Below are positions 42,755 through 51,985 of a stretch of 64,000 nucleotides of DNA, piece by piece. The first letter of the stretch is position 1; each line of letters begins with the position of its first letter. The stretch comes from JAXDTI01 sp034090045 (GTDB lineage Bacteria > Actinomycetota > Actinomycetes > Actinomycetales > Actinomycetaceae). A program made the position numbers and the translations under genes. The stretch covers positions 248,001 through 312,000 of the forward strand of contig JAXDTI010000003.1 in NCBI GenBank assembly GCA_034090045.1. The letters run 5' to 3'. The notes beneath the pieces were generated by a model that did not search any database, was not told the DNA's origin, and saw only the letters and a program-made list of their open reading frames with translations.

Positions 42755-43543
42755 TTAAAGCTTCGCTATATCCTTCATAGCCTGGTCGGTGGTTTCGATG
42801 ACTTTCCCGTCGATTACAACCATCGGGGTGGCGAGGCTTTCAGCCTTTATTTCGCTGCCCCATTCCTGGGACATGGTGGTGAGCAGCATCATGCCATCTT
42901 TGTGGCTGACCCTGTCGATTATGTCTTGGGATACGCCGTGGTCTTTAGCAATCTTCTTGGTCAGTTCCAGCGACTTCGTTTCGCTCTGTATCTCAGCGAT
43001 ATCATCCTGATTTTGGCTGTTTACAGCATTTAACATGGCGTCAGAAAGCGCGGTATGTAATTCTGTGAACTTCTCGGGCTGGCTGCTGTAAACCCGAGCT
43101 GCCAGGTCAACCGCGGTATAGGCATACGGGAAGAAACGACCTTGAGTGTCAACCGGATGTAACTGGAGCTTGTATTTTCCGTCACGAGCGCCCTGTAGCA
43201 ACTGCTCGCCGTATTCGCCCTCGAACTGAGCACAGTGAGAGCAGGAGTAGTCGAAGTACAGTTCAACAGTGTGTTTACTCTCTGATGGTTTCGCGTCCGG
43301 GGTCGTTGCTGGACCGGACGAGGTGATTGTGAAGCCCCGATCCGCGGAAATCAACTCATCGTATTCGCCGTTGGTCATCGGGTTTGAACTTTTCGTGGAC
43401 AGAATCATGCCGATTGTGATGCCGACCACCGCGAGCGCCGCAACCACGACAATCAAAATCATGATCAGTCGGGAACGCTTTTTGCGTGTCTGTTCGGCTT
43501 TACGTGCGGCTACCGCCTTTGGATTTGGCTTGTTCTTGCCCAT
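42755..43543 (-). CDS. Membrane-anchored DsbA-like thiol oxidoreductase
   Basis: 262 residues. A basic cytosolic N-terminus (~1-25), one transmembrane helix (LIMILIVVVAALAVVGITIG), and an extracellular thioredoxin/DsbA fold with the active site DYSCSHCAQFE near residue 100 and a cis-Pro loop LATPMVVIDG. The Cys pair CSHC suggests disulfide exchange on secreted proteins. ATG 43543 has GAGGAG six bases ahead. A paralogue with a CPGC site is encoded next to it on the same strand, so the two could be a redox pair. Confidence 0.9.
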   Translation of the reverse strand: MGKNKPNPKAVAARKAEQTRKKRSRLIMILIVVVAALAVVGITIGMILSTKSSNPMTNGEYDELISADRGFTITSSGPATTPDAKPSESKHTVELYFDYSCSHCAQFEGEYGEQLLQGARDGKYKLQLHPVDTQGRFFPYAYTAVDLAARVYSSQPEKFTELHTALSDAMLNAVNSQNQDDIAEIQSETKSLELTKKIAKDHGVSQDIIDRVSHKDGMMLLTTMSQEWGSEIKAESLATPMVVIDGKVIETTDQAMKDIAKL

Positions 43544-43615
43544 AGGTTCTCCTCGGGTTGAGGTTTTGTGTTTGCTATCTCAAATTTTACGTCAAGGCAC
43601 GGCGCAACGCTCACC

Positions 43616-44407
43616 TCAATTACTGGCGGTGAGATATTCGAGCAGCTGGTTGTAGTCGTTAATGGTGCCCACTTCATTCACGTCGCGCCCGTCACGCACG
43701 ATTTGTGGGCTAGATCCGGAAAAGAATGGGCGTTTTGACCACACCTGGTTCCACTCTTGAAGGTATTTTTCAGCATCGGAAACACTGTAGGCCTTCACTG
43801 TTTCTTCGTTGAGGTTGAGCGATTCAATCAACTTTTGAATACTTTGGTCTGCGTTTTCGTCCAGTGGAGGCGTGGTACCGAAACTGCCGTCTTCGTTGGC
43901 ACCTTTCTCTATGGCATCGTAGGAGAAAGCGGCGAGGGTTTTCATGGTTTCCCCAAATTTGTCGGGTTCGTTTTGGTAAACCGCAATCAACAGCGCGGCG
44001 GCCCGGGAGTTAAAGGGCAGGTTGTGGGTCGCTATCGGATGCAGCACCAACTGGAATCCGCCTTTAAGGGCGGCTGCCTGCAGCTGCTCACCGATCTGCA
44101 CTTCGAGACCCATACAGCCCGGGCAGGTGAAATCTAGGTATATCTCGCTGACCGGCTTTCCCCTATCGGCTGCGCCTACCCCTTTAGCGGAGATGACGAA
44201 ACCGGCGTCGTCTGCCATGTCACCTACAGGCACCATAGTTGCTGAACTATCTCCACTGTTTTTACTGTTACTTGCCTGTTTATCGGCGGAGTTTTTGGCC
44301 GACATCATGCCGAGCAACAGTGCTGCCACTATAACCAGCAACCCGGCTATCGCGACAATAATCACAGTCCGGGATTTGCTGGTTTGGGGGTGCGTACTCT
44401 GGGTCAT
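43616..44407 (-). CDS. Second membrane-anchored DsbA-like protein
   Basis: 263 residues. One N-terminal transmembrane helix (TVIIVAIAGLLVIVAALLLG), a Ser/Asn-rich linker, then a DsbA/thioredoxin-like domain with DFTCPGCMGLE at ~100-110. It is related to the protein encoded 72 bases downstream. ATG 44407 follows GGAGCC; a longer in-frame extension reaches into the kinase gene and lacks homology. Lies downstream of the membrane kinase on the same strand, possibly in one operon kinase - DsbA - DsbA. Confidence 0.88.
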   Translation of the reverse strand: MTQSTHPQTSKSRTVIIVAIAGLLVIVAALLLGMMSAKNSADKQASNSKNSGDSSATMVPVGDMADDAGFVISAKGVGAADRGKPVSEIYLDFTCPGCMGLEVQIGEQLQAAALKGGFQLVLHPIATHNLPFNSRAAALLIAVYQNEPDKFGETMKTLAAFSYDAIEKGANEDGSFGTTPPLDENADQSIQKLIESLNLNEETVKAYSVSDAEKYLQEWNQVWSKRPFFSGSSPQIVRDGRDVNEVGTINDYNQLLEYLTASN

Positions 44408-44445
44408 CTCGGCTCCGTTCTCGATTCTGCCAGTATGTTTACAGG

Positions 44446-46008
44446 CTATAAGGCTGCCGGGGCGGGAGCAAACCATGCGCTAATATCAATAATTCCAGAG
44501 GCATCGAGTAGCCCCACGGTGGCAAGCAGCAATACGGCAACAACCAGTGTCCGCAACCAGATTGGCGCGAGCAGGGTGCGTAATGCGCTTCGCGCGCCGC
44601 GGCGCATGAGCCTTGAAAACGGCATCAACCATGCAGCCAAAAGGGACAATGCGGTTATCGCGAACAGTACAAACAGTGTTGTGTCGGGCTGGGAGGTGGC
44701 GTTTGCACTCCCCTGCGGATCGAGTAATGCGAGGTCTATTCGCCACTTCAGGGTTCCGTCTATTGCCAGGTTCCAGGCGACCCATCCGAGTGTTGCTAGG
44801 AGCCCGCCAAATACGGTGGCGGCGGCACTCACAGCGACAGATTCCACAAAATACAGAGGTGAGCGCAGCAAAATGTTGTGCCCGGTGGCGGCACCGGCAC
44901 CCAGGGCACCGATAAACGTGAACACACAGGCCAGCAGGGGCCAGGCAAACAGCACGGGGACACCACCGGCGACAGCTGCGGCGGCAGATGCGGCCGTGGC
45001 GACCAGCAAGAGCAGAGGCAGTGGTCGGGGCGGGACGGGCGGCTGCAGGGTTTCAGGGTCGTATTGGTCATCAACGTGCGGGGCGTATTGAGGTGAATAA
45101 GCCGTTCCGGGTTCCGAGGTTTGCTCCGGAGTGAACTGCCACGAAACATCCGGTGATGTCGAGGGGGCGGCCATCACCCGGGTTGCGGGTGTCTCTGCGT
45201 ATTCTTCGGTTGCGATACGCGCGGTCTGTTCACCATCTGCGAGTGCCGTCAGCTGCCTGCCAAGCTCTCTGGGTGGCAGCCTCCGTGCAGTATCCGGGTC
45301 GAGTGCCTGTTTCAGCAACCGTGCCAGCGGCGGTGACACTTCCCCGAGCTGTGGCTCCCCGGAGAGCACTCGGGTCAGTACCGTATCCAATGTTCCGGTT
45401 CCAAAAGGCGCCGCACCGCAGGCACAGTAGGCGAGCACCGCAGCGTAAGCCCACCAGTCAGCATCCTCGTCCGGGGTTCCGCCGCGCAGCACCTCCGGCG
45501 GCAGGTAGCCGGGAGTTCCGGACACCTGCCCGGTTTGAGTGAGCCGCTCATCGGAGGCGAGCATGGCAATACCGAAATCAATGAGCACCGGTCCTGCCGG
45601 TGAAATCATCACATTTGAGGGTTTAATGTCGCGATGCACGACACCGGCGGCGTGTATCGCACCTATAACACTTTCGAGTCTCTCAGCCAGGTCTGCCAAG
45701 TCGGGTAGCTCCCAGGGGCCATTGTCATGCACATCGTCAGCAAGCGTAACCCCTTCTACCAGCTCATACACTATAAAGGGTTGCTCATCATCGAGTTCCA
45801 GGTCCAGCACTCGCGCCACCCCTGCCCCTTGGATACGGTTAAGGGCTGTAGTTTCACGCAACAGCCTTTCCCTCCCGGTCTCGGCAACCAATGGGTGCAA
45901 CAACTTGAGGGCGACCTGGCGTTCCTGCGGGTCGGCGGCGAGCCAAACCTCGCCGGCAGCGCCACTGCCGAGCCGCCGCTGCAGCCTGTAACCCGATATT
46001 TCCCGCAC
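44446..46008 (-). CDS. Ser/Thr protein kinase with multi-helix membrane domain
   Basis: 520 residues. Kinase domain ~1-265: RRLGSGAAGEVW, VALKLL (Lys), VVHRDIKPSNVMI, LIDFGIAML and SGTPGYLPPEVL. A Pro/Tyr-rich linker (~285-345) is followed by about five hydrophobic segments up to the C-terminus (~345-515), with almost no extracytoplasmic domain. It starts with GTG 46008 after GAAAGG. This kinase differs from the one at 11 kb, which has a single helix. Its substrates are unknown; the DsbA-like genes lie downstream and the DUF4032 gene is divergent. Confidence 0.9.
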   Translation of the reverse strand: MREISGYRLQRRLGSGAAGEVWLAADPQERQVALKLLHPLVAETGRERLLRETTALNRIQGAGVARVLDLELDDEQPFIVYELVEGVTLADDVHDNGPWELPDLADLAERLESVIGAIHAAGVVHRDIKPSNVMISPAGPVLIDFGIAMLASDERLTQTGQVSGTPGYLPPEVLRGGTPDEDADWWAYAAVLAYCACGAAPFGTGTLDTVLTRVLSGEPQLGEVSPPLARLLKQALDPDTARRLPPRELGRQLTALADGEQTARIATEEYAETPATRVMAAPSTSPDVSWQFTPEQTSEPGTAYSPQYAPHVDDQYDPETLQPPVPPRPLPLLLLVATAASAAAAVAGGVPVLFAWPLLACVFTFIGALGAGAATGHNILLRSPLYFVESVAVSAAATVFGGLLATLGWVAWNLAIDGTLKWRIDLALLDPQGSANATSQPDTTLFVLFAITALSLLAAWLMPFSRLMRRGARSALRTLLAPIWLRTLVVAVLLLATVGLLDASGIIDISAWFAPAPAAL

Positions 46009-46168
46009 CCTTTCAGCCTATATAAGCGCACCGCCGCCACCTGCCAGACACACGACCGAGAACACAACGCTGGAGATTTTGCAGAAAAAAGTGCGTTTTT
46101 GGCCACATCGCGACATTTTTTCCAGAGTTGTGCACAGGGGCGAGAAAAGCTGCACATAAAATTGATCC

Positions 46169-47455
46169 GTGAATAACGCTTTGCAGATTACGGCGACCGA
46201 CCCGGGAACCTGGCTGATTGAGCTGCCCTGGGACACCCCTATCGCCCACTGGCCGACGGAACTGTTGGCGAACCTGCCCCGCGGAATCTCCCGCCACATT
46301 GTCCGTTTCATCAGCCAAAACAACCGGATATATGCGGTAAAGGAGATTGCTGAGGAGCCTGCGCTACACGAATACGAGCTGCTGGAAACCCTGGCGCGAG
46401 ACGGTCTGCCAACCGTGGTTCCAACCGCGGTGATCTCCGGACGCACCACTACCGAGGGTCAGCCACTACCAGCTGCACTAATAACCGAGCATCTGAGCTT
46501 CTCCTTGCCCTACCGCATTTTGCTCAGCCAACAGATGCGCCCCGAAAACGTGTTGCGTGCCCTCGACTCTCTGGCAGTACTGCTGGTAAGGCTGCACATG
46601 TACGGGTTTTATTGGGGTGACGTGTCACTGTCGAACACGCTGTTTCGCAGGGACGCCGGCGAGTTTTCAGCCTATCTGGTCGATGCTGAAACCGGCGAGA
46701 TCAGGGATCAGCTCTCCGATGGGATGCGGGCCTATGAGCTGGAGTTGGCACGGACAAATATCATCGGTGAGCTGCTGGATTTACAATCCGGCGGGTTGCT
46801 GCCCGAGGAGTTCGACACGGTGGCCATCGGAGAACGTATCGAGTTGCGCTACCGGGAACTGTGGAACGAACTGACCGGCGAGGAGCATTTCAGCCTGGAT
46901 GAACGCTGGCGACTTAACGAGCGTATCCGCAGGTTACACGAGTTAGGGTTCGATGTTGGGGAGCTGGCGATTAACGCTACCGACGGGATGTTAAAGATTC
47001 AACCCAAGGTTGTGGATGCCGGCCACTATCACCGTCAGGTTATGCGACTGATGGGCTTGGACGTGGAGGAGCGGCAGGCGCAACGCATTTTGAACTCCTT
47101 TGCAACCTACAAGTTGGCGTATCCGGGAGTCAGTGACGAGATGGCTGCGCACCTGTGGATGACGGAAGTCTACACCCCGATTGTGCAGGCTATTCCACCG
47201 GAGCTGCGCGGCAAGCTTGAGGATGCCCAGGTGTTTCATGAGATACTGGAGCACCGCTGGTATATGTGCGAGCAGGCCGGTCACGAGGTGCCGACAGAGC
47301 AGGTGATCGAGGATTATATTAGTTCGCAGCTGTCGCGACACGCAGACGAAGCGGTGGTTATCGACACCGAAAACATGAACGATGACACCGCGATTGTGGA
47401 TGATGATTTGGTTTCTCAACCTGACGTAGGAACGCAGGATTCGACAGTTTCATAG
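46169..47455 (+). CDS. DUF4032-family protein with kinase-like fold
   Basis: 428 residues, cytosolic. The N-terminal ~210 residues resemble lipopolysaccharide/aminoglycoside-type kinases: YAVKEIAEEPALHEYELL (Lys), FYWGDVSLSNTLFR (GD...N catalytic-loop-like) and YLVDAETGE (D-E metal-like). The second half carries the DUF4032 part, MRLMGLDVEERQAQRILNSF region, and an acidic tail. Such proteins are common in actinobacteria; activity has not been established to my knowledge. Starts with GTG 46169, no strong ribosome site. Divergent from the membrane kinase with a ~160-base intergenic region that holds no gene. Confidence 0.85.
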   Translation: MNNALQITATDPGTWLIELPWDTPIAHWPTELLANLPRGISRHIVRFISQNNRIYAVKEIAEEPALHEYELLETLARDGLPTVVPTAVISGRTTTEGQPLPAALITEHLSFSLPYRILLSQQMRPENVLRALDSLAVLLVRLHMYGFYWGDVSLSNTLFRRDAGEFSAYLVDAETGEIRDQLSDGMRAYELELARTNIIGELLDLQSGGLLPEEFDTVAIGERIELRYRELWNELTGEEHFSLDERWRLNERIRRLHELGFDVGELAINATDGMLKIQPKVVDAGHYHRQVMRLMGLDVEERQAQRILNSFATYKLAYPGVSDEMAAHLWMTEVYTPIVQAIPPELRGKLEDAQVFHEILEHRWYMCEQAGHEVPTEQVIEDYISSQLSRHADEAVVIDTENMNDDTAIVDDDLVSQPDVGTQDSTVS

Positions 47456-47547
47456 GCATCCTCATCGGGAGTCCTGCATTCCCGATAGCTCTCTAACGGT
47501 TTCCCTACGCGCGGCTCTACTCGAAACGAAACAGCTAACGCCGGATA

Positions 47548-48801
47548 CTATTTTCCTTGTTCATCACTGGCTTTGGCTCGGTCACTGAGATATTTTGCGA
47601 TGAGCGCCTGGATTGCTGGTTCAGCCATCAAGACGATCCCGGAAAAAGTGCCGAACTTGGCGAGCCGGGTGCGGGATCCATCGGCGGTGCGGGCACGGGC
47701 AGACAGAATAGTCAGAGCCAACCCGGCGGCGGCACGCAGCGAACCAAAAGTGCCGGCTATCCAGGGCTTGTCGATGGTCGTTTTACGATAGAACGCCCAC
47801 ATGGGTGAGGCTTCTTCCTCCGGCTGACGCAATTTAATATCAACAGAGTGTTTCAGGGCTTCCCTCCAGGTAGTTGCCGGATAGACCTGCACATGAGAAA
47901 TCTGATTCAACTCGATTTTTCCGTATAGGAACGCCGCAAGGTCGGCTGGGGCACCCAGGGCTTCCAGGGCAGCTTTCAACCCTTCCCGGCCGCTACGCAC
48001 GAATGCTTCACGGAGGGCTTGAGCATCAGCGTTCGGATATACGGCGCTTACCCGCTCGATAGAATCGTCATGCCCCAGGTCGGAGCGTATTTGAGCGAGG
48101 CGTTCGGCAGGGAGGGAACCTGCGGCACCGGGAACCACCGCGGTGCGCATCTGCCAGGAATGCATGGCGAGGCGTTCACTCTCGCCACCTTCGATTGCTG
48201 TTTCGGTTTCGTCACGGACAGCCTTCGGGACGGCAACGAGTTTTTGGTCACGTTCAGATACATAGATTCCGATTGCGGGAGAGGAGGAAACCAGCACCCC
48301 ATCGCTGACCTCAGCAGATGTTGTGACATAGCAGATCGCGCGCCAGTCGTCTCCGAGTTCAACACAGCCGATATCCACACCTTCAACCGCAGCCGAGAAC
48401 GGCACCGAGGTGGCGGCCAGAGTGGTTAGCTCCACGACCCGAACCTCTTTGGAATCAGCGGCGTTCTGGGCTGGGAACTCCGCGCCAGGCACCAGACAAT
48501 TTACTGAGAATTCGCCGACGGAAACCTCGGCGGTGAATTTTTGGGCGAGCATCCGAACGAGTTCCGAAACGGTAGTGCCAACCCGATATTTCTCCTCCGG
48601 CTCATCGAGGGCAGCAACCCCGCCGGAGGTGTTTGCGAGCACATTGAGACCTATCAGGTGCGGTGTTTGAGGATACCAGTCGATTTCACAGACCGCGTTG
48701 AGCCGTGCCAGTTCGGCACGTACCGCTTCTGGGTCGAGACTGGGTGCAACCATCGCACCCTCATGTACGCTCCACACGGCAATCGGATCGGTGCTGTTCA
48801 T
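47548..48801 (-). CDS. Unrecognised 417-residue protein
   Basis: No family recognised. The first ~330 residues are soluble alpha/beta in character (LVRMLAQKFTAEVSVG, GLKAALEALGAPADLAAFLYG). The last ~80 include two weakly hydrophobic stretches (AAGLALTILSARA and IVLMAEPAIQALIAKYL) that might be amphipathic or membrane-associated. No Cys-rich or catalytic motif stands out. The ATG at 48801 has AAAGGGGG close ahead, so translation is likely. On the same strand as, and downstream of, the RamB-like regulator (57 bases), so it could share that transcript. Confidence 0.65.
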   Translation of the reverse strand: MNSTDPIAVWSVHEGAMVAPSLDPEAVRAELARLNAVCEIDWYPQTPHLIGLNVLANTSGGVAALDEPEEKYRVGTTVSELVRMLAQKFTAEVSVGEFSVNCLVPGAEFPAQNAADSKEVRVVELTTLAATSVPFSAAVEGVDIGCVELGDDWRAICYVTTSAEVSDGVLVSSSPAIGIYVSERDQKLVAVPKAVRDETETAIEGGESERLAMHSWQMRTAVVPGAAGSLPAERLAQIRSDLGHDDSIERVSAVYPNADAQALREAFVRSGREGLKAALEALGAPADLAAFLYGKIELNQISHVQVYPATTWREALKHSVDIKLRQPEEEASPMWAFYRKTTIDKPWIAGTFGSLRAAAGLALTILSARARTADGSRTRLAKFGTFSGIVLMAEPAIQALIAKYLSDRAKASDEQGK

Positions 48802-48858
48802 GTTCCCCCTTTGGTCTATGCCCCAAGCCTATCGCAGCAGCGACCCGGCGGGCGGTCT

Positions 48859-50298
48859 TCAGTCGCCGTTGTGACGGTCCAAAAATTCATATACTTCGGT
48901 GGCATCCATCCCCAGATACACTCCCGGAGGTATCGCTGCCAACAGGTGCGAATGAACTTTTACCTCTGGAAACGCATATGTTTCCCAGCGTTCTTGAAGT
49001 CCGGGAGGTGGGGTGCGGCAGCATGAGGAATCCGGGCAGGCGGATTGGCAGCGGCTGCGGGTTTGCCGACCACGGAACCATTTGGACTCTTGGAAAGGCA
49101 CCCCGACGCTGACCGCGAACAGTCCCTGGGTGGTGGTGATAACCTGCGCGTTGCAATAGAAAGTACCGGAGGGCGTGTCTGTGTATTGGCTGTAGTATGC
49201 AAAGGGGTCAGACTGGGTGAATACCTGTCTGGCGGCCCAATATTTGCAGGCAATCTGGCCTTCAATCGCGCCGGACGGGTCTGTCGGAAAGACGATACCG
49301 TCATTGGAATAGGCTTTGTATATCACCCCGTCTTTACTGATTCTGCTGAAGTGCACCGGGATGCCGAGGTGGCGAGTGGCGAGGTTGGTGAATCGGTGTG
49401 CCGCTGTTTCATAGCGCACCCCGTAATGGTCTCGCATATCGGTGATGTTTAGTTCGCGGGCGGCTTTCATGGCGCTGAGCAGCTGAATTGCGGAACGCTC
49501 AGGCATCAGTAGCGCGGCGGCAAAATAGTTTGATTCAACACGTTGGGTGAGGAAATCCTCGAAGTTGTTGGGGTGTTTATGCCCGAGCACCACCGCCGCG
49601 AGTCCTCGCAGCACCACCATCCGCGGGTCTTTGTCGTTGTGGGAGGTTGTCGGATAGTACAAAACTCGGTTGCGGGAGTCGAGTACCGAGCGGGTTCCGT
49701 GCGGCAGGTCTTCGACTGTGCGTAGTCGATATCCCAGGTCTTCGGCTATTTCTTGGACTCCGCGTTCAGTGAGCGGCCCGTCGAGGTGCCCGATACGTTC
49801 GGTGATGTCGGCGGCCTGTAGCTCGATTTCGGGGAAGTAGTTGTCTGAGGCGCGCATTCTTTCACGCAGTCTACGGTTTGCACGTCGGGCTTCTTCCGGG
49901 GTGGCTGCGGTGATTGTAGAACGGGAGATGAGTTCGCGCTGCATGGAGACGATTGAACGCAGCACATCGGTGCCAAGTTTGGCGTTGGGTCTGACCGAGG
50001 GGATGCCGAGACGCGTAAATTCGGGGTCGTTTTGGTTTGCTTCGAGTTCGACTTCCAGCGCGTCGCGTTCCGTGGGTGCTTCAGCGCTGAACAGGTAGTC
50101 TAGGGTGACTGAGAGCTGTTTGGCGATTTCGGTTACGAGTTCGGGGCGGGCTTCGCGTTTGCCGTTTTCGATTTGGCTGAGCAGGGAGGGTGCCCGGTCT
50201 ACGAGTTGAGCGAGTTCGGTGAGTGTCATGCCCCTGGAGGTGCGGGCATGGCGGACGCGTTTTCCAAGCAGTACCGCTTTTGTATTTTGGGTTGCCAC
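48859..50298 (-). CDS. XRE-family regulator with ImmA/IrrE-like domain (RamB/ScfR type)
   Basis: About 479 residues. N-terminal XRE HTH: RVRHARTSRGMTLTELAQLV and SLLSQIENGKREARPE. A central IrrE-like region (~150-320) has the peptidase motif degenerated (LAAVVLGHK instead of HExxH), as is usual for RamB-type proteins. The C-terminal DUF2083-like part is Cys-rich (SRCQSACPDSSCC). The family controls acetate/propionate and related carbon metabolism in actinobacteria. GTG 50298 is preferred (GAGG six bases ahead); ATG 50310 is possible. Located directly downstream of the GH20/ABC genes on the same strand; a role in glycan control is possible but unproven. Confidence 0.87.
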   Translation of the reverse strand: MATQNTKAVLLGKRVRHARTSRGMTLTELAQLVDRAPSLLSQIENGKREARPELVTEIAKQLSVTLDYLFSAEAPTERDALEVELEANQNDPEFTRLGIPSVRPNAKLGTDVLRSIVSMQRELISRSTITAATPEEARRANRRLRERMRASDNYFPEIELQAADITERIGHLDGPLTERGVQEIAEDLGYRLRTVEDLPHGTRSVLDSRNRVLYYPTTSHNDKDPRMVVLRGLAAVVLGHKHPNNFEDFLTQRVESNYFAAALLMPERSAIQLLSAMKAARELNITDMRDHYGVRYETAAHRFTNLATRHLGIPVHFSRISKDGVIYKAYSNDGIVFPTDPSGAIEGQIACKYWAARQVFTQSDPFAYYSQYTDTPSGTFYCNAQVITTTQGLFAVSVGVPFQESKWFRGRQTRSRCQSACPDSSCCRTPPPGLQERWETYAFPEVKVHSHLLAAIPPGVYLGMDATEVYEFLDRHNGD

Positions 50299-50368
50299 AC
50301 CACACCTCATGTGAAATACCGCATTATTTTACTGGTTTTGTGTTTATGCTATCGCAGATTCGCCTGCC

Positions 50369-51985
50369 TCACTGAAAATTGCTTTTAAATTTCAAGGTGG
50401 CAGTGATTGTGCTTTCCCGTGGCGGATAGAGCGCCAACTCTCCTGGTGCGGGCGGGCGGGGTGGCAGCTGGACATGACCGGCCGGGTTTAGGGGCGGGTC
50501 TTCAGGCAGGTGGAGAGCACCGGTGAGACCGTCTTCGACCTGCAGGTGCGCCCCTTCAACCAGGTCGATATAGCCGTTATCGCTACTGTTTCCTGAGGTG
50601 TTCAGCTCAAGGCCGCTGAGTGCGTGAACGAGCCGGATATCCGTACCGTCTTCGCCAGCCAGTATCCATTTTTGGGTGTTTCGTCTCCAGGCTTCGACTC
50701 GTCCTGCACGCCAATCAGTATCCATATCGGCTGGCGCCTCCAGACTGGGGCGCGCCCCTATCTCTGAGACCACCCCGAGATGTCGGGCACCGTGAACGGA
50801 GGCGAGCGCCTGGCCACTGCCGGTGTCTATCAGCTGATAGTAGCCGTCCGGGGTGGGCAAGACTCGCCACGGTCCGGGAGCCAGGGAATCGAGTAGCGGT
50901 ATTTTCCGCACCTGTGGTTCGCCAGCTTTTGGCATCGGCGGTTCTCGGTTAGTGACGGCGTTTGTTTCTGGTTCGTTGCCAGCAGAAATATCATCGAGGT
51001 ATCTCAGTAGCGGATCGACTTGTTTCAGCACTTCATTGTCGGTTTGGAAATAGGCGGTGTCCGGCCAAATCGACACTCTCGCGCCGACCACGGCATCACG
51101 CAGCGCCGGTCCCGGTGGTACCTGTTCGGGGCCTGAATCATTGGCTAGGCTGTGGATCGAAAACCCGTCTGCCCGTAGCTTTGCAACATCGGGGTCGAAT
51201 TGTTGCTCGGATCTGGACAGGTACAGGGCGTTGTTGCAGTTGATGAGCCGATGCCCGCGAGCGGCAAGGTCGGCGGCTCGCTCACCTTGATCCCACCAAC
51301 ACTCGATGATTATGTTACTGTCGAGTTCTTCAATGTTTTTCCCCGCCAAACCGTCGTTCCATATCCGCAGGGTACGACCACGCTCGTTGAGGTAGCGGTT
51401 TACGCGATTAATCCAGGCGTAAAACAGGTCACTCGGCTGCCCTTTCGACCCGTAGCGGCGGGCTGCGGCAGCTGTGAGCTGCGGGTAGTCACCGTAATCG
51501 GAGGAGATCATGTACTCGTCAGCGCCGCCGTGGAAGTGCGGGGAGGAAAAGACTTCCAGGTAGTCATCAATTATTTGCCGGTAGAACTCCCAGGCGGCAT
51601 CAGAACTGATGTCGAGACGCCCGGCTTGGCGTACGCCATCAGAATTGAGGAGTTGCAGTTCAGGATAGTTTTCCAGCCAGGTTCCCATATGTCCGGGAGC
51701 GTTGACTTCCGGGATAACTTCGATGTTGAGGCTCTCGGCGTAATTGACGATTCGGCGAAGCTGTTTGGCGGTGTAGTAGGGCCAGGTGTTTGCGCGCGGG
51801 TGGGCGCGGGATTCCAGTTTGGCCTCCAGCATCAACACGTTGCAGTGGTTTTCAGCCATCATGTCGAGCAGCCGCAGCAGCGCGGCTGGCGCAAAGTTCA
51901 CTCCGGAGGCACACAGAGTCACCCCCTGTTCCATGCTGGGCGGCACAGTACCGGGGGTGAGCGTGACCTCTTGCGGTTTCGTCAT
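50369..51985 (-). CDS. Intracellular GH20 beta-N-acetylhexosaminidase-like enzyme
   Basis: 538 residues, no signal peptide. The TIM-barrel GH20 domain (~20-340) shows NVLMLEAKLE, IEVIPEVNAPGHMG, the catalytic Asp-Glu pair in HFHGGADEY, and IWNDGLAG. GH20 enzymes release terminal GlcNAc/GalNAc (or lacto-N-biose) using substrate-assisted catalysis. The C-terminal ~170 residues include a beta-rich, ricin-like stretch (YYQLIDTGSGQALASVHG, WILAGEDGTDIRLVHALSG) that may bind sugar. The start overlaps the permease stop by four bases, so imported oligosaccharides are probably its substrate. Together with the GH112 phosphorylase this points to mucin or milk-type glycans. Confidence 0.92.
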   Translation of the reverse strand: MTKPQEVTLTPGTVPPSMEQGVTLCASGVNFAPAALLRLLDMMAENHCNVLMLEAKLESRAHPRANTWPYYTAKQLRRIVNYAESLNIEVIPEVNAPGHMGTWLENYPELQLLNSDGVRQAGRLDISSDAAWEFYRQIIDDYLEVFSSPHFHGGADEYMISSDYGDYPQLTAAAARRYGSKGQPSDLFYAWINRVNRYLNERGRTLRIWNDGLAGKNIEELDSNIIIECWWDQGERAADLAARGHRLINCNNALYLSRSEQQFDPDVAKLRADGFSIHSLANDSGPEQVPPGPALRDAVVGARVSIWPDTAYFQTDNEVLKQVDPLLRYLDDISAGNEPETNAVTNREPPMPKAGEPQVRKIPLLDSLAPGPWRVLPTPDGYYQLIDTGSGQALASVHGARHLGVVSEIGARPSLEAPADMDTDWRAGRVEAWRRNTQKWILAGEDGTDIRLVHALSGLELNTSGNSSDNGYIDLVEGAHLQVEDGLTGALHLPEDPPLNPAGHVQLPPRPPAPGELALYPPRESTITATLKFKSNFQ

